The notes under the pieces: generated by a model
The model's input: the letters and a program-made list of their open reading frames with translations, nothing else
What the model was told of the DNA's origin: nothing
Databases searched by the model: none
Assembly: GCA_947471745.1 (NCBI GenBank)
Contig: CANJKZ010000523.1
Span: 136,501-200,500, forward strand
Source of the DNA: Closterium sp. Naga37s-1
Lineage: Eukaryota > Streptophyta > Zygnematophyceae > Desmidiales > Closteriaceae
Direction: 5' to 3'
DNA length: 64,000 nucleotides
Shown here: one piece after another, positions 11,701 through 24,374 of the stretch
Position numbering within the stretch: the first letter of the stretch is position 1
Layout of the letters: the number at the start of each line of letters is the position of its first letter
Position numbers and translations under genes: made by a program

Positions 11701-14700
11701 GAGGAAGGCTGGGTCGACCCGCAAGTACAAGCACTGCCGCTTTCCATACACGCCCCCTCTCTCCTGCTGCTCCAGCACCTGCTGCCGCCACCACCGCTGA
11801 TACCACCAGCAACAGCAACAGCAACGTCATCATCAGCAGCAGCGGCAGCGGGGGCAGCAGCAGAGGCAAAAAGGTGACGCTTCCCTGTGCGCCCCTGCCC
11901 CCTCCCGCCGCCCCTGTTGCCGGAGGCTCCAGGGCACCTGCTGCTGGGGGGCATGGGCGCAGGAGCAGCGGGGGCAGGGGGAACAGGGGGAAGCAGCGCG
12001 TGAGTGAGGGCGGCAGTGTGGTGTATTGGAGCAGTGGCAGCGGTGGCAGCTGGGGTGGTAGTGGTGCTGACTGGACTCTCACTGACCTTGCTGCCCCCTC
12101 CACCTCGCCCACTGACCCTCAACATTCTCCACAAGACACACCGCAGGTGACGTGCAGGGCAGGGCAGGTGAGGTGCAGTGCAGGTGAGGGTGCGAGGGGT
12201 GATAAGTGTGAGAACATCTGTGCGTACACTGGTGAACCTACTATTCTCAGCCCAGTGCATGCGATTTACTGTTCATGGGCTCAGCATGGGACGCGGTGGG
12301 ATGCCCGCCCGTGTCCAGCAATGCCTGCCACACACTCAGCTCCGTAGCATCTTACAGCTGCTCGTTTTCCCATCTCACTCTCCCGCGTGCCCTGCTGTGC
12401 TCGTCGCCTCGCTGCAGGTGGCACCACCCCAAGCTGCGTACAAGGCCAGCCCTGCCACTCCTTCCACCCGTGCCACCGCTGCTGCACCTGCCACCACCGC
12501 CACCACCACCGGTGCTTCGAACAGCAGCAGCAGCCCCGGCAGCCACTTCCCCCTGCGGCCTTCCCCTGCCTTTGCCGCTGCCAGACCCCCCCGCCAACCG
12601 GCAATGCCAGGGGCACAGGCAGCGGGGGGAGGGGGATCTGCAGGAGGCGAGGGGGGGGATGGAGGGGAGTTCGGGGCACGGGGCAGGAGAGAGGGTTCGG
12701 AGAGGAGGGCCCTGAGTCAGGTGCGTGGAGGGGTGGAACCAAGTGTGGTTGCTGTTGCTGTTGCTTGCTTGCTCTTGCTATGCTGTTTGAAGCACGCCTC
12801 TTCTTCCCATCTCAGCCTAATTCCCTGCCCCCATGTTCCTCCATGCACGACCACCATGTGCAGATCCCGCCACTCGATTCCCCATCACCCACGCAGGCAT
12901 CACCGTTTGCATCACCGAATGTGCCAGCAGCCGCCGCCTTCCCCTCCTCCTCGTCCGTTCCCGCCTGCATGCCCTCCTCCCGCTTCGCCCCCTCCCCCCC
13001 GCCCTTCGCTCTCGCCTCTCTGCGCACGTCCTCCCTGCAGCCCTGTGCTGACCCAGCAGCAGCACCAGGGGGCTCGCCTCCCGTATTCCCCGGTGCATCA
13101 GCAGGTGGGGGTACACGGACTGGACCAGCAGCGGCCTCACCATCAGCACCCAAGCCATTGACCTATCCAGTCTCGTCAGCAGGATCAGCGGCAGGAGGGC
13201 AGCGTGTGTGTGTGCGGTGTGAGGGAGTGGAGATACCCAAGCAGGCGCGCATAGGCGGGGACATCACCGTGTGGTTCACCCTTCGTAACTTCTCCAAACG
13301 ACCGTATGCTCCCCCCCTCCTCACTCCCTCTTCATCGTCACCCCCTATCACTCACAAAGCATCTGCTGCTCATGCTCGCCCGTCTGCCTTGTATCTCACT
13401 CATCCCCTCCTTCCTCATCCCTAGCCTTCGCATTTGCACTCTTTTCCCTCTCTCTCTTCCCCCAACCCTCCCGTTGCCGTGACATCCCCTTGACACAGAG
13501 TGCGGGGGCAGGTGGAGCTGGTGGTGAGGGTGCAGTGGCACACGGAGCAGGGCGAGGTGGTGGAGAGGGAGGCCAGGGAGCTGGCGCTGCCCATGGCGCC
13601 CGCAGACCGCACGCGTGTGGACGTCAGAGTGCCCCTCGATGACGCCGCTGCCGCTTTCTCCCACGCCTCACTCTCCGCACACCTGGTGCTCGCAGGCACG
13701 CCCGCACACCACAGGTATGGCGAGGGGTCGGATGGGGAAAGGGTGGAGTGGAGTGGAGGGAGTGGTTTGAGCAGGGGAGGGGAAGGCCTGGGCGCGTGGT
13801 GGTGGATTTGGTTGGTCCTGTGCCAAGGCCTTTGCTGTGGACTGCCCCATGCACGCTGTCCAACCCAACTCCTCTTCTCGCTCATCTGCTCGCTCCTCCT
13901 CCCGTTCTTTTCCCCTCCTTTGTCGTTTCCCCCCCTCCCCCCTGCCCCCACCAGGCGCAGTGAGGTGCGGCTGGTGCCACCGTACACGGGCCACCCCGCG
14001 CACATCCTGCTGCTCTCAGACGCCTCGCTCTCGCGCCCCCAGTTCCTCACCTGGCGCTCCATCGCCGCCCTGCTGCACCTCTCCCTCTCCGTCTGGGATA
14101 TCGCTCTGCACTCCTCCCTGCTCCCCCCTTCCACCCCTTCTTCCTCCTCCGACCCCTCCCAACCGCGCTCCACCGCCGTACCCTCTCCTGCGATTTCTGC
14201 AATTGCCGCTAGCAACCCGTCGCTCCCAGCAGCAAGCATGCAAGAGGCACGCGCAGAGCAGGTGGCGGGTGCACTGGAGGGCGAGTACTCTCACCTCGCT
14301 GCCAGGCCACCGCATGCCGCAGCACCAGGGTCAGTGGGCAGTGGTTGGGGGGGAGAGAGAGGGGGAGGCGGAGGAGGGGGCATGGGCGGGGCGAGTGGGA
14401 GTCGGTCGCTGCAGTGGCAGCACGAGCAGCGCATGGCGGCATCCATGAATGATGCTCTGCTCGCCCGCTCCACACAGGGGGGCGCCCATGCGCCCGTGCA
14501 TGGTGCCGTGCAGCACAGTGCAGCGGAGAGCGTGCAGTCGTGGAACGACGCACCTCAGTTCCGCTCCGCTCCCTTCTCATCCTTGTCTGCTTCCCATGCC
14601 CCGCTTGTCGTCTCGGTTGCGCCCTCGCAGCCACGCGTGTTCGCACATGCACACACTTACAGCATGCAGCAACAGGTGCAACAAGTCCAGCTGCTCCCAC

Positions 14701-17700
14701 AGCAACAGCTGAACCAGCATCAGCAGCAGCAAATCGGGTTGAGCAGCAACGGTGCTGCTCGCTTTCACTCCCACTCGCGCCCACCTGAGCTGGTCTTCCC
14801 AACTTCCCCGACTGCCTCCTCCCATTACCCTGCCCCATTGTCTCCCACGTCTCCTTCCCTTGCTCTCCCAGACTCACCTGCCTCCCCACATCCCTCACAC
14901 CACCCGCCCTTCTCTCCCACCGGCCCCACCTCCGTCTCTCACACCCTCTCCTATGCCCATGACTCCTCGCCTGCGGCACATCTCTCATCACGCCATGCGC
15001 TGCTGCTGTTGACTCAGAAGGGGCCGCGGGCCAAGCACCTGCGCCACCTGCTGCATAAGGCCCTGCCTCGCGTGCTCGCTTCTGCCACTGTTGCCGCTGG
15101 TGCTGGGCAGAATTCTGCTGGCGCTGCTGCTGCTGCGCGTGATGCTGTGGCTGGTGAGTTGCATGTGTTGCTCTCACGTGTGCTCTGCTCGTTACATTTC
15201 TGCCACACAAAACATACCCCGCCATTGCCCTCCACTTACCATCACCATTATCCCTCCCCGCATATTCATCCGATTCTCGCACTCGTAATTCCCCGCACTT
15301 CGCTTTCCCTGTGCCATTCTCGTCTCTCTCCCACGCCCCTCTCCCCACCTCCCGGCCCCCTGCGTGCAGTGCTGGCGGCGGGCATAGATCCCAGCGACCT
15401 GTGTGAGTTCCTGCGAGTGTCCTCGCGCCTCGTGCGCTGCGTGGAAGTGCCTCTTTCAGGGCTGGGTGAGGACGGTGTGCCTGCTAAGGCTGCTCGCAAG
15501 GGGAAAGGCAGGGCCAGCATGCTCGCTTGCTTCCGCCCGGTGTCCCCTTTTGCAGCTGCCTCGGCGCACGCGTATAAGCTTCATGTGAGTTGAAGAGTGG
15601 CCGTTCCGAGAACCACGCACGTGTCTGCACATGCTGCGTGCAAGTGGCTTGCCTTGTCCTGAACCCTGCTTTGATCCAAGTCACCCACAAGGTGGTGTCT
15701 TCGCCCCACATCCGCAATTCTCTTGCTCGCTCCGTCCGTCTCCTCCCTTCCGGTTCCTGTCTCACACTGGCAGGAGAGCCTGCAGCAGGAGTTTCCAGAG
15801 TTCCGCCATTTCGTCTCCATCGACCTCCACTCAACAGACGGGCCTGCCCAATTGAAACATTTCCGCTGCCCGCTGCCGGCCATGCTGCGCTTGCATGCGC
15901 TGCCAACAGAGTCCTTCGACCCGCCTCCAGATGACCTGATAGTCGCGGGGCACCTGGGCGTGGGGGATACATCTGATGACGACAGCCATGGGGATGGGGA
16001 TGGTGACAGTGATGCTGATGATGGTGAATATGATGCTTCTCGTAATGGTGATGCTCATGCGGATGGGTATGGGGATGCGGGTGAGGATGGCGATGGGGAT
16101 GGAGATCGGGATGGGGATGGGGATGGTGATGGGGAAGGATATGATGGCAGTGCATGGGCAGAGCTGGACAGCCATGGGGGCATGGGTTCTTATGGCGGCA
16201 GGGATGAGGGCGATGCAAGTGACGCCGTGGAGGGCGCTCATGAGAATGGCTTTTCTGACTCAGGCACGGTGCTTGACAGCGGTGACTGGGGTGCTTACAG
16301 GGATGACAGGGGGCATGGAGGAGGGCAGGCGCACAAGGGAGAGGAGGAGAAGGGCGGCACGAGGAGGGGGAGGTATGCGCGGGGGACCAGCACGGCGAGT
16401 GTGGTGTTTCATGAGGATGCGGACGCGGATGACTGGGGTGCTGGCCTGGGGGGCTACTCCCGGAGCACCACTCTCGGGGGCGGCAGGGAGAAGGACAAGG
16501 GACGAGACGCGGCGGTGCAAGGTGCTTCGGAGAATGGGTGGGGGGCAGGGGCTTCGGGGAAATCATTGCGCGCGTCGTCAATGCCCCGTCAGAGGGCGAG
16601 CGGGCAGGCACAGGGCGGAAAGCACGCTGTGTCTCCTCCCACGCGCCCTCCTGCGCGTGCCACTTCCCGCCCTGCTCCTGCTGCTGCTGTTCGCCCTCCC
16701 AACCAGCGATACGCCGCCGCTGCTGCTGCTGATGGCTGTGAGGGGCAGGAGCAGGAGGAGAGGGCAGGGCAGCAAGAGCGGCAGTTAAACCGCAACCTGT
16801 CTTTCCAGGGCGAGGGGTGGGATGGCAGCGTGGCTCACAGTGACGTGGAGCAGCGGCAGCAGCAGCGACAGCAGGAGGGGCAGGGGGGTGCTGCCATGGA
16901 GGGCAGTCAAGGCTCAGGGTGGACGCACGGGGGAGGGGGCGGGGAAGACGAATGGGGAAGCTACTCCGAGCCAAACAGCAGAATGCAGCGCAGCAGACCG
17001 CAGCAGCAGCAGCGGCAGCAGCAGCAGCATGGGCGGGGAAACCAGGAGGGGCCCCAGGAGCAGAGTTCCCAAGGGCGGCAAGGGAGACGCATGAGGGCAC
17101 GCCCGCCACCGGAGCCTCACTCGCCGCCGTCACCCCTCCACCTGCCCGTTCCAGCCACCCTCCCTGCTGTGCCCAGCGCCAAGGACTCGTTCGCCTCCCC
17201 GGACTCCATGCCCCCTCTCCCCCGCCGCAGCATCAGCATGGGGCGTGCCACCACAGGGGCGTCCCTGCCGTCACGGCTGGCAGACATGGTGCGCTCCCTC
17301 ACGCCCTCCCGCTTCGACTACCGCCGCCATGCACACGAGCAGCAGCACGGGGCAGAGGAGGAGGCGGGGGAGGAGGGCAGGGAGCTGAGGGCCGTGCAGA
17401 GCTTGAACAGCCGTGGGTTCCGAGGCAGCCGCAGTCACGTGAGGGCAGCGGGGAGTGGGGAGGGGGTGGGAGGTATGGTGACAGCGGCAGCAGGGAGCAG
17501 CTTGAGCCGGCTTGGTTTGGGGACTCAGGGGGCGAGCGCAGGGAAGCAGGGCACGGGGAGGGGTAGAGAAGGGGCCGGGAGGCGGTGGGGTGGAGGGAGA
17601 GGCGGTGGGAATGGTGGCAAGGGTGAGGGCGACGGGCCAGTTGAGCTCACGTCCTCACTCTCCCTCCCCATGTGGGTTTCGGCTCGCAATCAACCCAGGG

Positions 17701-18965
17701 ATGTCAGCCCCACGCGCCTCTCCCTGCCACGTGGCAACCCCTCGTTGCGCCACATCAGCAGCATGGGTGCAAGGAGCACGAGTCGAGTGAACTCCCTGGC
17801 AAGGAGTGTGAACAAAGGGCCCACTGCCCCTAATCGCAAGGGCCACCTGGGTGCCACTGAACCCCCCACGTCCTACACCCGCAGCCTCAGCGAGAGCCAT
17901 GCCACTGCTCGCCGAACCACTCTTCCGAGCCTGCTGGCGAGCCTTGGGAAGCCACCGAAGCTGGTGCCTTTGGATGGGGAGGGGTCGGAGTATGGGATGG
18001 CAGTGGTGGCGGTGCTGTCAGCGCTGCCCATGCACGCCAAGGTGGCTGCTGCTCTCGCATCGGGCGTGCAACACAGCGCTGGAATGGGTGGTGGTGTCAG
18101 TGGAACCTCGTTTGAGGGCTACACAGGCACCTCCGTGCATCGCCTCACCTTGCTGCAGGTACAGTGCTCTGCTCGCTCTGCACGTGTTACGCTGTGCCGG
18201 GGCAACCTTTAATCTGGCCCATGCCCACGTGAGTCTGTGCACTATGATGATACTTCTTCCTTCCCATTGTCTCCTGCTCCTGTGTGTGTGTGCCATGCCG
18301 TGTGTGCCGTGCAGGTGGTGGCAGCGTGCATATGGGCGGACCTGCAGTACGATCTGCTCCACTCACGCCCAGCCATAGAAGCAGCAGCTGCAGCAGGGCC
18401 CGCCACCTCACATCCCGGTGCCTTCTCTCCCGCACTGCTCCTGCCACAAGCTGCCGCCCTGCTGGCAGAGCTGGAGCGCCATGCCTCCACGGCGCCTCAC
18501 AGCACAACCTGGCCACCCCCTGACGATGTTGTGCACGCTCTTTCCTCCGGCCTCCTAGTCCTTGCCTTCTCTCCAACCCTGCCTGTCTCTGCCAGTGTTC
18601 CCTCCCCCTCCTCCTTCCTCCGGTCCTCCTCCCTCTCCGCTGCCACGCTCTCCCGCCCCTCCCCTTCCTCGCTTCCTCACAACCCCTCGTCTCAGCCGCT
18701 CTCACCAGCAGCAGTAGCGGCAGTGCGAGCAGTGGCGAGCCAGTGTGTGTCACGCCTCAAGGGTCTTCTCACACCACAAGGAGGAGGCCAGGGAAGGCTT
18801 GACAGTGGTGGCGGGCATGACGGGAGGAGTGGGTGGCTGCCTGAAACAGCGGAGGAGGTAGCAGGGATCCAAGCACAGCTGGCAGTGGCACAGCGCGTGC
18901 TGCCTGATTGGCTGGGAGTGCACCGCGCTGCACAGGAGGCTGCTGCAGTGGTGTGGGAGGATTGA
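8709..18965 (+). CDS. Gene A: very large unrecognised protein, eight exons
   Basis: Exons: 8709-12146, 12418-12720, 12864-13303, 13499-13714, 13955-15153, 15370-15584, 15774-18158, 18315-18965. They sum to 8,847 nt with every junction GT-AG and in phase, giving 2,948 residues. The frame is open from a GTG at 8580; 8709 is the first ATG. Residues 1-1350 are mostly low complexity (Gly, Ser, Ala, with a long Glu run). The ordered core at about 1357-1520 begins CVRCEGVEIPKQARIGGDIT, looks like a beta-sandwich, then a Rossmann-like stretch (HILLLSDASLSRPQFLTWRS, ending SVWDIALH). Further ordered pieces lie near 1815 (QKGPRAKHLRHLLHKALPRV), 1870-1900, and in the last 260 residues. Asp/Gly repeats occur near residues 2030-2090. 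I do not recognise the family and assign no function. Its 3' third is duplicated at 42.2-44.9 kb. Confidence 0.85.
11296..11440. repeat. GAG (poly-Glu) repeat in gene A
   Basis: Near-pure GAG triplets with single GAC and GGG interruptions, in frame as a run of about 40 acidic residues in gene A exon 1. Confidence 0.92.
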
Positions 18966-19502
18966 CGGTGTTCATTGCTCAAGCTTGTGTTGTGTTCTTT
19001 GCTAACAGAAGCTACGGCTGGAAATCAACAAAGCATCAGTGTCGCGCGTGGCGGTGGGGCCATGGGGTGTCATGTCATCACTGGGAGCTTCCACATCCAT
19101 ATGGCTGTGTATATATGGCTTGCGGGTGGTTATGGCTCTCACACGCAGTGTGCTGGTGCACCTTGTGTATGCTAACTAATGCTAATTTATTAATTTATTC
19201 ATGTAGAGTTCATCCATGATGAAGGAAGGATGTGCACCAAGGCTGTGAATCACCCTGTGGCGAATCTACCCCTCTTCGGCAATCTCAGCGGCGGCTCCAT
19301 TTTTCCACGGCCACAACCTAAACCGAGGGCTGCCTCGAGATTTCCATTTTCCTCTCCGATCCCAAGGCGTCGTTTGCTCACTGCTGCGCTTGCTCGCCAT
19401 GGACCCCTCCACTTGCTCTGCCCGTAACACCCTCCGCTACACCAATCGCAGCAGCACAAGGCCCGTACGTACTGGATCCACACTGGATGCGTCGTTTCCG
19501 CC
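18966..19502. promoter_or_regulatory. Intergenic spacer, gene A to PRD1
   Basis: A 537-base gap between two same-strand genes must hold the gene A 3' end and the PRD1 promoter. A TATA-like word (TGTATATATGGC, near 19107) lies about 395 bases before the PRD1 ATG and is conserved in the second copy at 45069. A direct start-proximal core promoter is not obvious. Confidence 0.4.
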
Positions 19503-22500
19503 ATGGATAGGTATAATCTCCCCAGCAATTCCGCGAGACGGCTGGGCAAAGGGGGTGCGCCGAGGTGTCAGCACACGCTTGCCGTGCTCCTCGCGACCGG
19601 CTCCGAGTTCTGCCCGCAATGTCTGTCGGAAACGTTCTCAGGGCCCGGCCTCGCGACGCACAAGATCATATCGGCGCGCTTCTTCCTCGACACGCTTCGA
19701 TCCGAGCCCGACCTATGCCGTCTGGTCGCGGCCGAGTCGCATTACCTGCTCGCGGTTCCGCTCGTGCAGGCCCTCGCGTGCTCGCGAGACGAGGAGCTGG
19801 CGGCGACGTTAGCGGACTTGGTGGTCTTTCTCGTGAGCAAGGGGAGCGGTCGAGGCGGACGAAACGACGCGAGCGGGAGCGACGAGGGGTTGCTGCTGGA
19901 GAATCTGGTTCGCGCGGTGGCGGTGGAGATGGATAAGGTCCCCGTCGCCTCCTCCTCCAGCGGCCACTGCTTCTTGGTACGCCGCTGCGCCCGATGTTCT
20001 GCTGGTTGAAAGCGTCGTATGTTCATGCGTTCACGTTTTTTGTTGTTGTTTGGTTTTCATGCAATCGCTTAAATGCGCGTCCGTGGCAGCTGGTCCTTCT
20101 GGGGAAGCTCCTGACGGTCGCATGCAACCGCTACAGCGCGTTGCCAGCGTGGTTGGCGCAGCAGAGCGGCCTGTGGAGTCACGTGGTCAGCACGCTTCAC
20201 AAGCAGGCACAGTACGAATCGCACCTTGCATCACTTCCGTCGAACTCGTTCGTAGATTCCTCTTGTCCCTCGTGCGAAGGACATAACCGATTTACCATGC
20301 TTTATGCGAGTTTCCTCCTGTTCTCTTTGGCTCTGATCGGTGTTGCAGGGACAGCATCCGTGCAGAGAGCCTGTTCGTCCTGCACAAGCTCTGCAGCCTG
20401 CCAGGTGGCATGCAGCTATTGGAGGAGAAGCTGCCTGGCATGGTGTGTGCGGGCATCGCCCTGCTGCTCTCCACGGACAGCAACGACGTCTCTGCCAACT
20501 GCGTCGCCCTCCTCACCGCCCTCTCCGCTCCCTCCCACCCTGCCTTCACGCTCTCCTCACTCGCGCGTTTAGACCACCCAGAAGCGCAGCAGGCGGGAGG
20601 TGCTGCCATGCACGGGCTTGGCTCGCAGGGCTGCGTGGCTGTGGGTTCTCAGAACCCCCGTGCGAGCCAGGCCATGCACACACAGGGCAAGGCCCCCCTG
20701 GGCCTGCGCATGATGCTGTGCGAGGGGCTCAAGAAGACACTGCTCGCTGCTGACTCCGCCCTGCACCTCGCAGCCCTGCACCTCATCTCCCAACTCGCTC
20801 TCTCCTGTACGCCCTCGAATGATGGCTCTGCCTCAGACGAACGGTCCAGATTCGACTGGGTGGCGGGGGAGGCGTGGGAGGAGGACTGGTGTAACCAGGA
20901 TGATATGAGGGGGGGTGATGGTGGGGGGATGGTGGATGAACGGGGAGCAGCGGCGCTACAGGCGATGCTGGATGAGGGGCTGGCAGAGCACGTCTTTGAG
21001 CTGCTCCGCTCTGCACACAGCGGTCAGCAACACTCCTTCCTTTCCCAGCCAGTCACTGCAACCGCCTGCTGATGTGCCGCATCCCATCTTGCGACATAAC
21101 CAATGTGGCGCACTTTGTTTGCATCCCCACACTCCTCGCCCTGTGTGATCATCACACCCGTCTTATTCTCACTTTCTGTGCGCTGTGCTTGTGCATGCCA
21201 GGTCTAGTAGCGGACCCGTTGGTGCCGGCCGCCCTCTCATGCCTGCTGCACCTCGCAGCGTCGCCTGGACCTGCAGGGCAGGCGTTTGCACGGCGCTTTG
21301 TGTTTGGCTTCGACACGCTCACATCGCTGCTGCACAACGCCACAGAGGCCAACGACTTCCACCTGCAGGCGCTCTCCATCTCCGTCTTCCTGCACGCCCT
21401 GCGCTCCGCGCGTGCCAGCCCTAGGGATGCCAGTCAGTTCCCTCCAGCAAGGCTGCACGGGCTGGCGTCTGCTCTGGCAGGGGTGGTGCGGCGGTTCTGC
21501 GTGGACGCACGGGAGAGGAAGCGGTGGGCGCTGGACCAGAATGAAGCCTTCTCCACCGCCTGCTTCGCCCTCGCTGTGCTCGCCACGTGGCAGAGCATCA
21601 TTGGCACAGAGAACATGCAGCTGCTGCGGTTGTTGGAGCAGTGTGTGGGTGATGGGGCGTCTATTCTGCCAGCCCTTCAGGACGTGCCCAGCACGGGTGG
21701 GTCACTCACAGGCACGGGCGCCAAGCTCCAAGGGGCATCCTCAGCAGCCCTCCCTGCAGCTGCATGTGGTGCTGCAGGTGGGACGGATGAGGTGGCTGTG
21801 GCTGTTCTCACCTTCCTGCACGCCTGTGCTCAGCGCTTCCTGCATGCCCAGGGAAACTCACTCAACTCCACTCCTTCTGCCGCTGCTGCTCTGACATCGT
21901 CCCAGCAGGACGTGGGGCTGTTGGCGATGGTGGGGGGATCACAGGGCGCTCCCATGTTCCACAGCAGCCAGCAGGAGGGCGTGGGAAGGGGCTCAGCGAA
22001 CCTTGGTAGAGCAGGCGGGGCGTACATGCGAGGGAAGGCTGATAAGACTCAAGAGTGGGGTGCAAAGGCGCCCTCTGTGTCTCCGTCTCACACCCCCACA
22101 GCCCTGCAGTGCTGCCTTGACGACATAGCCGCTGCTCTCATGGCTGCTGCGGACATGCATGTTGCCCCCTTCATGTTCTCCCTGCACCCACAGCCGCAAC
22201 CTCCACCTGGTCACATGCACGCGCCCCAACCTGCAGCACCACCACTGCCTTTTACCGACCCTGCGGCCATTCTCTCCCGCGCATACGACGTGCTCAGCCA
22301 CGTGCTAGCGTGTCCCCTGCCCTCCCTCGCACCCATCGCACGCCAGTTCGCAGCCAAGCTCGCCTCCAGCTGGACCCTCTCCCTCGTCTTCTCCTCGCTG
22401 CAAGCCTTTCACCCGCCCGCTGCCTCCTCACGTGCAGCCCCATCCTGGCGGCCCCAGTCTGTCGCTGCACCCCAGGCGTCAGAGGCCAGCAAGTGGGACG

Positions 22501-24332
22501 TGCTGCGCAGGGCAAGCCTGCGGTTCGCGGTGCTGCTGGCTACCGTGGCGGCAACAGGCGAGGAGGGGCAAGCGGTGGTGCAGTGGGTGGTGGGCGTGGC
22601 AGGGGTGGAGCGCATGCCGTGGGCTGTCAGTGACATGGTGCTGCTGCTCGCACAGGGCCGGGGGCAACCGGATGCTGGCAGGATGGCAAGAGATATGCAG
22701 TGGCGCTACCAGGGGAGCGAGAGCAGGGAGGGGAGTGCTGGTGAGGAGGAGGAGGTGCAGGCGGTGCAGTGGGTGGTGCTGCTGATTCTGTACGCTGCTG
22801 TTCAATTCGACGATAGGTAAGCTGCCTCAGTGACAAATCTTGTTGCTGCTCGCACACATGCACACATTCAAGTCCTTCACCTGCACTGCACATACCTCTC
22901 CCATTTCACCTCTCTGTTTCTCTCCCCTTGTGCCTCTCCTGTGCGGAGCAGGCTGGTGGACTATGAGGACATGCTTGGCGCGCTGCAGAGCTTGGTTCTC
23001 TCCAACCGCATCCCACCACTCGGATCGCCACTCCTCCCCCTCCCCTCCCTCTCACTTTCTCCCCACAACCACCCCTCGGACGCCCACTCGCCCCCACCCG
23101 CCACCGCCACCCGCTCCACCTTCTTCCTGCTGGTGTTCCTGTCGCTGCACGCGCTGCTGCGCCCCTGCTGCTCCACCGTCTCGTTTGACGCGCAGCACCG
23201 CCTCCTCTGCTTCCTGCACCGCCACGCTGCGGCCCTCTCATTCCCCCTCACCGCCTGGCACCTGGCTCTACCGCACTGGATCCTACTACAGGACGGTTTG
23301 GAGGAGCTGAGCCACAGCCTCGTCCACTCCTGGCTCTGCGCTGCTGCTGCCCCCCTGCCGCCTCCCTCTGCCTCAGGCCCCTCCCCCGGAACCAGCAATG
23401 CAGCAGTAGCAGCAGCAGGCAGCGGTGGTGGCAGTTTAAGGAATGTAGGTGAGAGTTGGGGCGCTGGTGCTGCGGGTGGTGAGACGCCGGAGCTGGATGC
23501 TCTCGGTAGCTTGCTCAGCCATGGCAGTGAGAGCAGCAATGCGAGCAGCCATGGAGTGGATGAGATGAGCGGTGACAAGGAGGAGGCAGGGAGGCGGTGT
23601 GCTAGGGTGGTGGCGGGGGTGGTGAGGGAGATGTGGAGGGCGAGGGGGGAGTGGCAGCAGCTGGCACAGGTGACTGAGGCTCTGGCGATCCTGGTGGACA
23701 GGCATCCGCACTTGAGTGCCCGATTGGAGCAAGGGGCGCTCTCAACCATGGTACGTCAGTGACACCCGTTCTCCCTGTGCCTCAACAGCTGCTACCTTGA
23801 AGAGTTGCGCCTTGCTATTGCTCGTAATTGGTTCTTCTTGTGTATCCCACGATGCCATAGCCAACTGCCTCCCCTCTCTTCTGCTACCACACACCCTTCT
23901 TGCTCCCTCACTCCGTTTCTTGCCTCCCTTCGCCCCCCTATCCCCCCCTGTGTGAGTGCACCAGTACATAGAGGCCATGCTGCTGAGCGGCTCTAACCTA
24001 CTGCCGCCTCTGCTGCTCTCCACCCTGCACCTGCTGGCGCGCCTGCTCTCTCACCTGCCCCCCAAGCCCCCCGTCCCTCCGCGCATGGGAGGGCGGCTGC
24101 AGTCACCGCCACAGCAGGCAACAGCGTGGGAACGCTTAGCGCAGCAGGTGAGAGGAGATCTTGCTGTTCCCGTATGCACCATCATGTGCCTTTCCTGTCT
24201 CATGAGGCAGTTTGTCCGTGTAATCAAACTCGGTATGTGCATGCTTCCCAGGTCCTGATTGTGGTTGAGCCACTGGTGGAATCTACTGCTGTCAGTAGCA
24301 CTGCGAATTCTGCGCCTCCCACTCTCTCACAA

Positions 24333-24374
<42 letters not shown>

